DNA of 36,529 bases from Streptomyces zinciresistens K42. GTDB lineage: Bacteria > Actinomycetota > Actinomycetes > Streptomycetales > Streptomycetaceae. A program made the translations under genes and the position numbers. Position 1 is the stretch's first letter. Each line of letters starts with the position of its first letter. Shown here piece after piece: positions 31,220-36,529 of the stretch. Where the stretch lies: positions 1-36,529 of the forward strand of contig NZ_AGBF01000056.1 in the NCBI RefSeq assembly GCF_000225525.1, written 5' to 3'. The notes under the pieces are model-generated. The model was not told where the DNA came from. It did not search any database and was given only the letters and a program-made list of their open reading frames with translations.

Positions 31220-31933
31220 GTGACCCGCATCGACAGCGTGCGCGCCGCGACCGGCTCGGCGAAGGACAGCGTGCTGCACGCCGCGGAAGTGGTGGCGCCC
31301 TACGCCGACACCGCCAAGGACAGGGCCGCGCACTACGCGCACGAGGCACGCGTACGGCTCGCGCCGATGGTGACGCAGGCCACCGAGCAGGCCCGCGCCC
31401 AGGCCCGAACCCAGTACGGCGCACATGTGGCACCGCGTCTGGAGCAGGCCCGCACGCATGTACCGCCGAAGGTTGACCAGGCCGCGCACGACGCGGCCGA
31501 CCGCACCCGCAAGGCGGCCCGCCAGGCCGCCGACTACTCACGCCCGAGGATCGAGCAGGCCGTGGCCGCGGCCGGCCCCGTCCGCGACGAGGCCACCGCG
31601 CGCGGTGCCGCCGCACTGGCGGCCCTGCGCGGTCAGGTCTCGGCCAAGGACATCGAGAAGATGGTCCGCAAGCACCAGCGGCGCGCCAAGGCGGGGCGCG
31701 CCGCGAAGAAGCTGGCGATCATCGGGCTTCTGGTGGGCGGTGCCGTCGCCGCCTGGAAGTGGTGGGACAAGCAGGCCAACCCGGACTGGCTGGTCGAGCC
31801 GCCCGCCGCGACCGAGGTCCCCGAGTCGGGCCGGCTGACGTCGGTCGACGGCACCGGTCAGGCCGTTCTCGACCCGGAGGTCGAGGCCAAGGAAGCCGAG
31901 GAGGAGGCGGCCCGCAACGACGAGGGCCGATGA
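31220..31933 (+). CDS. DUF5324-family membrane-associated protein
   Basis: This 237-aa protein is almost entirely helical. Its first 150 residues are Ala/Arg/Glu-rich amphipathic repeats with VRAATGSAKD, TEQARAQARTQYGAHVAP and HDAADRTRKAARQAADY, resembling an apolipoprotein- or LEA-like surface helix. A membrane helix (about 163-180) and an acidic tail follow. DUF5324 is confined to Streptomyces relatives and has no known function. The GTG start follows GGAGGAGGAA. It is monocistronic, and a 22-bp hairpin follows. A link to division or wall stress can only be guessed from the neighbourhood. Confidence 0.75.
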   Translation: MTRIDSVRAATGSAKDSVLHAAEVVAPYADTAKDRAAHYAHEARVRLAPMVTQATEQARAQARTQYGAHVAPRLEQARTHVPPKVDQAAHDAADRTRKAARQAADYSRPRIEQAVAAAGPVRDEATARGAAALAALRGQVSAKDIEKMVRKHQRRAKAGRAAKKLAIIGLLVGGAVAAWKWWDKQANPDWLVEPPAATEVPESGRLTSVDGTGQAVLDPEVEAKEAEEEAARNDEGR

Positions 31934-32008
31934 CACGAGGGCGTCGCCGCCGCGAGGACGCCGAGGGAATGAGGGCACGGATCCGGTGACGGCCGGTCCG
32001 GTCCGGTC

Positions 32009-32059
32009 AACACCGCCGCGGGGCAGGAGACTTGAGTTCTCCTGCCCCGCGGCGGTGTT
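32009..32059 (+). terminator. 22-bp hairpin after the DUF5324 gene
   Basis: The arm 32009-32030 (begins AACACCGCCGCGGGGC) and the arm 32038-32059 are perfect complements of 22 bases with a 7-base loop, followed by TTT-type bases that belong to the parS site. It is a strong rho-independent-like stop for the DUF5324 transcript. Confidence 0.85.
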
Positions 32060-32071
32060 TCACGTGGAACA
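32056..32071. promoter_or_regulatory. parS-like ParB-binding site
   Basis: TGTTTCACGTGGAACA differs by one base from the palindromic parS consensus TGTTTCACGTGAAACA. It lies immediately against the hairpin that ends the DUF5324 transcript, in a gene-free gap, as most Streptomyces parS sites do. Its core, GTTTCACGTGGAAC, also occurs in the third sortase gene (27555-27570, reverse strand). Confidence 0.85.
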
Positions 32072-32295
32072 TCCGTCATGCCCCGGGCGCACCCCTCGTT
32101 CACGGCACCGCTCCCGATGACGTTTGCAACGGACGGCCGCCGCGGATCGCATCCGTACGCCCTTGACGGAGCGCGTTTCTCTGATTACCCGACCGGCTTC
32201 ACGCCAGCTCACGCCGGTGTCGCCCGCCGGCGCGAACCGGCCGGGACGGCGTCGCACCCGCGTCTGCGAGCCCGGCGGAGATGACCACTGCTCAC

Positions 32296-32307
32296 GTTTG
32301 CGCAAAC
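32296..32307. promoter_or_regulatory. LacI/GalR-like palindrome with no local regulator
   Basis: GTTTGCGCAAAC is a perfect 12-bp palindrome with the central CG typical of LacI-family operators. Flanking pairs (CA..TG) extend it with one mismatch. No LacI gene or sugar gene is nearby, so the site is an orphan or a chance match. Confidence 0.4.
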
Positions 32308-32428
32308 ATGTGCAACGGCGTACCCCTCCGTCACGTGACACACGTCACGCAGGGGTGCGTCCGCACTCCGGAGCCGGGAACGCAGAGACCGGCCAGCAGC
32401 CACTGAGGCGTCTGACCGGTCCGAGGTG

Positions 32429-32501
32429 TGGAGCCTAGGGGAGTCGAACCCCTGACATCTGCCATGCAAAGACAGCGCTCTACCAACTGAGCTAAGGCCC
32501 C
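32429..32501 (-). tRNA. tRNA-Ala (anticodon TGC)
   Basis: On the minus strand the gene begins GGGGCCTTAGCTCAGTTGG and ends with GGCTCCA. The anticodon arm CTGTC-TTTGCAT-GGCAG gives anticodon TGC. The T arm is AGGGGTTCGACTCCCCT. The length is 73 bases, with no encoded CCA. A promoter of the form TTGCGA-N19-TACTCT (complement of 32554-32584) lies upstream. Confidence 0.96.
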
Positions 32502-32553
32502 GGAAGGGAAACGTCCGTCCGGTACGGCCACGTACCGGCGGGCGCCGCTGACC

Positions 32554-32584
32554 AGAGTACCGGGTCGCCCCCCGTATCTCGCAA
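32554..32584 (-). promoter_or_regulatory. Candidate tRNA-Ala promoter
   Basis: On the minus strand TTGCGA (complement of 32579-32584) and TACTCT (complement of 32554-32559) are separated by 19 bp, about 53 bases before the tRNA 5' end. The boxes are reasonable but the spacer is long. A small hairpin GGTACG-GCCA-CGTACC (32521-32536) lies in the leader. Confidence 0.45.
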
Positions 32585-32619
32585 AAAGATGGGGGGTCCC
32601 TAGGAACGACCACTCTCCG

Positions 32620-32655
32620 TAAGATGCTCGGCGTGGTTCGCTACAGCGAACCACG
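32620..32655 (+). promoter_or_regulatory. HTH-gene -10 box and perfect 24-bp operator
   Basis: CGTGGTTCGC-TACA-GCGAACCACG (32632-32655) is a perfect 10-bp inverted repeat with a 4-bp spacer, 27 bases before the HTH gene start. TAAGAT (32620-32625) just upstream is a good -10 candidate, which places the repeat over the transcription start. That is the expected place for autorepression by the HTH protein. No good -35 box is visible. Confidence 0.65.
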
Positions 32656-32682
32656 GTTCTGGGGAAGCGATGGGGAGACGCA

Positions 32683-33231
32683 ATGGACGCCGCACAGCAG
32701 GAAGCCACCGCAAGAGCGCGGGATCTGCAGCGGAACTGGTACGGGGAGCCGCTGGGGACGCTCTTCCGTAAGCTCATCGACGATCTTGGTCTCAACCAGG
32801 CTCGTCTCGCGGGGGTTCTGGGACTGTCCGCACCGATGCTGTCGCAGCTGATGAGCGGCCAGCGGGCGAAGATCGGCAATCCGGCCGTGGTCCAGCGGGT
32901 GCAACTGCTGCAGGACCTGGCCGGACAGGTCGCCGACGGCAGCGTGAGCGCCGCCGAGGCCACCGAGCGCATGGAGGAGATCAAGAAGTCGCAAGGGGGC
33001 TCGGTGCTCAGCAACACCACGCAGACGACCAGCAGTTCGGGGGCGCCCACGGTCAAGCGGGTGGTCCGCGAGATCCAGTCGCTGCTGCGCTCGGTGGCGG
33101 CCGCGGGGGACATCATCGAGGCGGCCGACAGCCTCGCCCCGAGCCACCCGGAACTGGCAGAGTTCCTCCGGGTGTACGGCGCGGGCCGCACCTCGGACGC
33201 GGTCGCGCACTACCAGTCCCACCAGAACTGA
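32683..33231 (+). CDS. Helix-turn-helix DNA-binding protein, probable autorepressor
   Basis: This 182-aa protein has an N-terminal XRE-like helix-turn-helix (about 22-60) with LFRKLIDDLGLNQARLAGVL followed by GLSAPMLSQLMSGQRAKIGNP, and a C-terminal helical region (about 120-180) that may dimerise or bind a ligand. A Ser/Thr-rich spacer (SVLSNTTQTTSSSG) joins them. The family is widespread in Streptomyces near the dnaA region; function is not established. The ATG at 32683 follows GGGGAGAC. A perfect inverted repeat lies just upstream, and a hairpin and a Ser/Thr kinase gene lie downstream, so the kinase may be under the same control. Confidence 0.8.
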   Translation: MDAAQQEATARARDLQRNWYGEPLGTLFRKLIDDLGLNQARLAGVLGLSAPMLSQLMSGQRAKIGNPAVVQRVQLLQDLAGQVADGSVSAAEATERMEEIKKSQGGSVLSNTTQTTSSSGAPTVKRVVREIQSLLRSVAAAGDIIEAADSLAPSHPELAEFLRVYGAGRTSDAVAHYQSHQN

Positions 33232-33288
33232 CCCGGAGGCCCGGTCGCCGGAGGGGGTTCGGCCACCGGGCCGCGGGCGGCGCGAGGG

Positions 33289-33313
33289 GCGCGTACGAGG
33301 GGGTCGTACGCGC
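33289..33313 (+). terminator. Hairpin after the HTH gene
   Basis: GCGCGTACGA-GGGGG-TCGTACGCGC forms a perfect 10-bp stem with a 5-base loop, 58 bases after the HTH stop. It probably reduces read-through into the kinase gene. Confidence 0.7.
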
Positions 33314-33474
33314 TCGTCGGCCGGGCCGGACGGGGAAACACCGCGCACGGGAGCTCCACTGGACGTGCCTCTCATCGGGGAACGGTCCGAAGGCAGGTCC
33401 GCGAAAGGGAGTCGCAGCGCCCTGGGCGGGGGAAGCAAGGGGGATGACCGCAGGGGGAGGAGCGAAGCACGGCC

Positions 33475-35157
33475 ATGGGTGAGGTCTTCGCAGGCCGGTA
33501 CGAACTGGCCGATCCGATCGGGCGCGGAGGCGTCGGCGCGGTCTGGCGTGCCTGGGACCACCGCCGCCGCCGGTACGTGGCGGCCAAGGTGCTCCAGCAG
33601 AGCGACGCGCACTCGCTGCTGCGGTTCGTCCGCGAGCAGGCCCTGCGGATCGACCACCCCCATGTGCTGGCGCCCGCCAGCTGGGCCGCCGACGACGACA
33701 AGGTCCTGTTCACCATGGACCTGGTGGGCGGCGGCTCGCTGGTCCATCTCGTCGGGGACTACGGCCCGTTGCCGCCCCGGTTCGTCTGCACCCTCCTCGA
33801 CCAGCTCCTCGCCGGGCTGGCCGCGGTCCACGCGGAGGACGTCGTCCACCGCGACATCAAGCCCGCCAACGTGCTGCTGGAGGCCACCGGCACCGGCCGC
33901 CCCCGGCTGCGCCTGTCCGACTTCGGCATAGCGATGCGGCTCGGCGAACCGCGCCTGACCGAGACCAACCTCGTCGTCGGAACGCCCGGCTATCTCGCGC
34001 CCGAGCAACTCCTGGGCGCGGAGCCGGACTTCCCCGCGGACCTGTTCGGCACGGGCCTGGTGGCCCTGTACCTCCTCGAAGGCGCCAAGCCGGACGCCAA
34101 GGCGCTCGTGCAGTACTTCGCCGCCCACGGGACGCCCGGCGCTCCCCAGGGCATCCCCGAGCCGCTCTGGCAGGTCGTGGCGTCGCTGCTGGAGCCGAAT
34201 CCCGACGCGCGGTTCCGCACCGCCACCGGCGCGCGCAAGGCCCTCGCCTCGGCGGTGCAACTGCTGCCGGAACCCGGCCCCGACGACGAACTGATCGAGA
34301 TCTTCGACCAACTCGGCTCGCTCCCGGACGGGTTCGGACCGGACGGCCCCCTCAAGCAGGCGCCCGGTGTCATCTCCGGCACCGGCGCCTCCGGCGCGTT
34401 CGAAGGCGGCTCGGTGGGGGTGGTCCGCAACGGCCCGGTGCCGTCGGGCACCGACACCGGGTCGCCCGGCGCGCCCGCCTGGGGGCCGGGTCCCGGGTCC
34501 GCCGGCGTACGCCCCTGGGGACCCGGCACGGGACGGGATCCCCGCGAGGGGGTGGCGGGGGTGGGCCCGTCCTCGGGCGCGCTCCCGGCCCAGCCGCCGC
34601 CCCGGCCCGCTCGGGCGCCGTCCACACCCTCCCGGCCGGGCGCCGACGACACCCCGCCGAGCATGTCGGACACCGGAAGCTTCCTCCTGCCCCCGCCGGA
34701 GCCCACGGACGCCTCTCCGCGGTCCGAAGCGCCCCCGCCCCCGCCCCCGCCGCAGTCGCCGCCCGCGGCACCGGGGTACGCGCACACGGACCAGGCGCGG
34801 CAGAGGCAGCACGCGCTCCCCGCCACCCCCTACGACGGCACGCACGTCCTGTCGCCCTCCCGGCCGCGCCCCCACCCGCAGCCCCCGCGCCACCCGTCCG
34901 AACCACCGACCCCGCCCCCCACGCCCGGCCCGGCCCCCGCACCGCTCCCGCTGCGGCCCGTCGACACGGCCACCGCCGCGTACACCGCTCCGAACCCGCA
35001 GGATCCGCCGTCGGCGCCACCGGTCGGACAGCCGCACCGCCGCGGTGGTCACCGTGCCGCCCGCCGCCCGGGTCCGCCCGCCAAGGTCGCCGTGCCGCTC
35101 CTGCTGCTGGCACTGGTCTGCTACGCCGTGGGCTTCTGGGCGCTGGCCCGCCTCTGA
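33475..35157 (+). CDS. Ser/Thr protein kinase, single-span, without PASTA repeats
   Basis: This 560-aa protein has a kinase domain (about 8-265), a long Pro/Ser/Gly-rich disordered linker (about 295-530) and a C-terminal membrane helix (about 538-557) with only a few residues outside. Kinase motifs: GRGGVGAV, Lys38, Glu54, HRDIKPANV (125-133), DFG (149-151) and GTPGYLAPEQ. Thr163 and nearby residues in LTETNLVVGT could be activation-loop sites. It has no extracellular sensor, so its signal would be internal or through partners. The start ATG is about 13 bases after GGAGGAG, slightly far. It follows the HTH gene. It is clearly different from PknB at 22052-24073. Confidence 0.9.
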   Translation: MGEVFAGRYELADPIGRGGVGAVWRAWDHRRRRYVAAKVLQQSDAHSLLRFVREQALRIDHPHVLAPASWAADDDKVLFTMDLVGGGSLVHLVGDYGPLPPRFVCTLLDQLLAGLAAVHAEDVVHRDIKPANVLLEATGTGRPRLRLSDFGIAMRLGEPRLTETNLVVGTPGYLAPEQLLGAEPDFPADLFGTGLVALYLLEGAKPDAKALVQYFAAHGTPGAPQGIPEPLWQVVASLLEPNPDARFRTATGARKALASAVQLLPEPGPDDELIEIFDQLGSLPDGFGPDGPLKQAPGVISGTGASGAFEGGSVGVVRNGPVPSGTDTGSPGAPAWGPGPGSAGVRPWGPGTGRDPREGVAGVGPSSGALPAQPPPRPARAPSTPSRPGADDTPPSMSDTGSFLLPPPEPTDASPRSEAPPPPPPPQSPPAAPGYAHTDQARQRQHALPATPYDGTHVLSPSRPRPHPQPPRHPSEPPTPPPTPGPAPAPLPLRPVDTATAAYTAPNPQDPPSAPPVGQPHRRGGHRAARRPGPPAKVAVPLLLLALVCYAVGFWALARL

Positions 35158-35189
35158 GCCCCCGGGAGCCTGACCGCCCCGGAACGCTC

Positions 35190-36509
35190 CTACCGCGCCC
35201 CGGCCCCGCGCCGCGCGGCCAGGAACCACACCCCGAGTCCCCCCAGCACCACGGTCCCCGTCCCGAGGCCGCTCACCGCGAGGACGGTCAGGGCGGTGTC
35301 GCCACCGTCCCCGCCTCCGCCCCGGTCCCCGTCCGCCGCGAGCGCGCCGCCCGCTCCGGCGCCGGCGTCCCCGCTCCCGGCGTCGAAGACCCCGCGCGGC
35401 TCGAACTCCCCCGCGTAGCCGGGCCCCGCCGCCGTGGTGCCGTCCACGCGCACGCGCAAGGTCAGTGTGAACGGGCCCTCGCCGTACTTCCCGGCCACCC
35501 CGGCCGCCAGGTGCACCACCACGTAGTAGTCCCCGGCGAAGCGCACGGCGCTGATCCGGTCGGGTGCGGCGTACCGGTTCCCGTAGGCGACCGGCGGCAC
35601 GGGGTCGAGCACGGCGGCCCGCTGCCCGCCGTCGTAGTTCGCGCCCGCGTCGTCGACGAACCCGCGCGCGGGGTTGTACAGCGCCAGACTCAGCGCGCCC
35701 GCCACATAGCCGTCACCGCTCTCGGACCCGGCCAGTTCGGCCGTGGCGGAGAACTGCTCCCCCCAGGCGAGCGGCACCTTGTAGAACAGCGTGCGGCCGG
35801 GCGTGATCGCGGAGCTCCACACGCCCTCCGCGACCGGCGCCGCCGAGGTGAACCCGGAGCCGCCCGCGCGCGGGACGGCCTCGCCGGTCACCGGGGCCGC
35901 CGGCGCGGAGTTCCAGCCGCCGGGCGCGGTCGGTGCCGCACCGCGCCTCAGGGCGGGCTCCGAGGCGGCGAAGAGCTCCAGGTCCCAGGTGTCCGACGCG
36001 GACAGCGCCGTGCCGAGCCGCTGGACGAGCACGCGGTACGTGCCGGCCTCCTTGCAGCGGGGCCGGTTGGCGGAGATCTCCCGCGACCCCCACGCGGCGA
36101 TCGGACGCGCGCTGCGGACGGCGCCGAACGTCGTGGTGTCGAAGGAGCAGGAACGGCCCTCCGCGTCCTGGACGGACACCTTGACCCCGTCGCTCGCGGC
36201 CACGGCGCTGCCGGGGGGCGGAACGACGGTGGCGGAGACGTACACGTCCGACGTGGCGTCGAGGTCGAGGCTGAAGTAGATCTGCCCGTCGCGCTCCAGC
36301 GAGCTCCTGTACGACGCTCCGGGCGTGAGGGGAGCGGCCTCCGCCGCGCTGGCCGAGCCCCGCACCGGCCGGGCGTCCGGCGCGAAGTCGTAGGGGCCGG
36401 GCGTCCCGGCCGCGAGCGCCGCCTGCCCCGGCAGGGCGGTCGCGGTACACAGCAGCAGGGCTCCCGCGACGGCCACCCGCGCGCGTGCCCGGCGCCGGCC
36501 GCGCCCCAC
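35190..36509 (-). CDS. Secreted, C-terminally membrane-anchored protein of unknown function (start uncertain)
   Basis: The 439-aa frame begins with a signal peptide (GRGRRRARARVAVAGALLLC then A-rich, cleavage near AALA), has a large beta-rich extracellular part (about 35-370) with YRVLVQRLG and YYVVVHLA strands, a Gly/Asp-rich spacer (about 375-405) and a membrane helix (about 408-430) with the basic end AARRGAGAR. No LPxTG or LAxTG motif precedes the helix, so it is not an evident sortase substrate. The GTG start at 36509 has no good ribosome site, and the frame stays open to the window edge, so the true start may lie beyond it. I do not recognise the family with certainty. Such proteins can precede larger envelope operons. 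Confidence 0.65.
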   Translation of the reverse strand: MGRGRRRARARVAVAGALLLCTATALPGQAALAAGTPGPYDFAPDARPVRGSASAAEAAPLTPGASYRSSLERDGQIYFSLDLDATSDVYVSATVVPPPGSAVAASDGVKVSVQDAEGRSCSFDTTTFGAVRSARPIAAWGSREISANRPRCKEAGTYRVLVQRLGTALSASDTWDLELFAASEPALRRGAAPTAPGGWNSAPAAPVTGEAVPRAGGSGFTSAAPVAEGVWSSAITPGRTLFYKVPLAWGEQFSATAELAGSESGDGYVAGALSLALYNPARGFVDDAGANYDGGQRAAVLDPVPPVAYGNRYAAPDRISAVRFAGDYYVVVHLAAGVAGKYGEGPFTLTLRVRVDGTTAAGPGYAGEFEPRGVFDAGSGDAGAGAGGALAADGDRGGGGDGGDTALTVLAVSGLGTGTVVLGGLGVWFLAARRGAGAR

Positions 36510-36529
36510 TTCCGTCGGCGCACGCCGCG

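Larger units (their letters stand above)
31934..32428. other. 495-bp intergenic region with terminator, parS and palindromes
   Basis: No ORF here looks like a gene. Contents: the hairpin at 32009-32059, the parS-like site at 32056-32071, a possible -35 element TTGACG at 32163-32168, a perfect palindrome GTTTGCGCAAAC (32296-32307) resembling a LacI/GalR operator, and GTCACGTGAC at 32330-32339. TGCAACGG occurs twice (32126-32133 and 32311-32318). The tRNA-Ala begins at its right end. Confidence 0.5.

Noticed and set aside
35190..36509. Sortase substrate
   Set aside because: No LPxTG or LAxTG motif precedes the C-terminal helix. The protein ends in a helix and basic tail, which suggests plain membrane anchoring.
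1..36529. Mobile element, prophage or antibiotic cluster
   Set aside because: No transposase, integrase, terminal repeats, polyketide or peptide synthase gene was found. Gene content is conserved core, and codon usage is uniform.

Overview
The window looks like a chromosomal core segment of a Streptomyces species. The DNA is very GC-rich with strongly GC3-biased codons and frequent GTG starts. It carries hallmark actinobacterial genes: fhaA-fhaB-pstP-rodA-pbpA-pknB, crgA, class E sortases, an Lrp-type bkdR, and DUF5324, DUF2252 and DUF5819 proteins. Two parS-like sites and several DnaA boxes fit the oriC-proximal core. I see no insertion sequence, phage, CRISPR array or biosynthetic cluster.

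Layout. (1) 1-3146: branched-chain 2-oxoacid dehydrogenase operon on the minus strand (E1alpha, E1beta and the start of E2), with the Lrp/AsnC regulator bkdR divergent. (2) 3191-7174: a TetR regulator and a PaaH-type 3-hydroxyacyl-CoA dehydrogenase, divergent from a PaaN-type aldehyde dehydrogenase. Nearly the same 14-bp palindrome lies in the bkd/bkdR gap and in the paaH/paaN gap, so the TetR protein may join branched-chain and aromatic acyl-CoA catabolism. (3) 7190-15129: a TrmH/SpoU methyltransferase, an HTTM/DUF5819 membrane pair, an acyl-CoA dehydrogenase behind a KstR-like box, rhodanese, a J-domain protein, a DUF2252 protein, an HxlR remnant and a DUF1304 membrane protein. (4) 15291-24073: tRNA-Leu, then the growth and division operon fhaA-fhaB-pstP-rodA-pbpA-pknB. 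(5) 24199-29042: a minus-strand operon of DUF881, sortase, a 53-aa membrane protein, pabA, sortase and sortase, with crgA divergent. (6) 29043-36509: a DnaA-box cluster, rhomboid protease, cyclophilin, a DUF5324 protein, a parS site, tRNA-Ala, an HTH regulator with a likely operator, a second Ser/Thr kinase, and a secreted single-span membrane protein.

How it fits together. Region 4 holds a PASTA kinase, its PP2C phosphatase, two FHA phosphothreonine readers, and a SEDS polymerase with its class B PBP; this is the known actinobacterial circuit that couples cell-wall synthesis to phosphorylation. Regions 4-6 follow the order of the M. tuberculosis Rv0009-Rv0020c block (ppiA, crgA, DUF881, trpG/pabA, pknB, pbpA, rodA, pstP, fhaB, fhaA). 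The differences are that no pknA is present and three class E sortases plus a small membrane protein have been added around pabA. The least explained items are the shared TetR operator, the HTTM/DUF5819 pair, the sortase operon with its small membrane protein, and the palindrome-bearing gap at 32072-32428.
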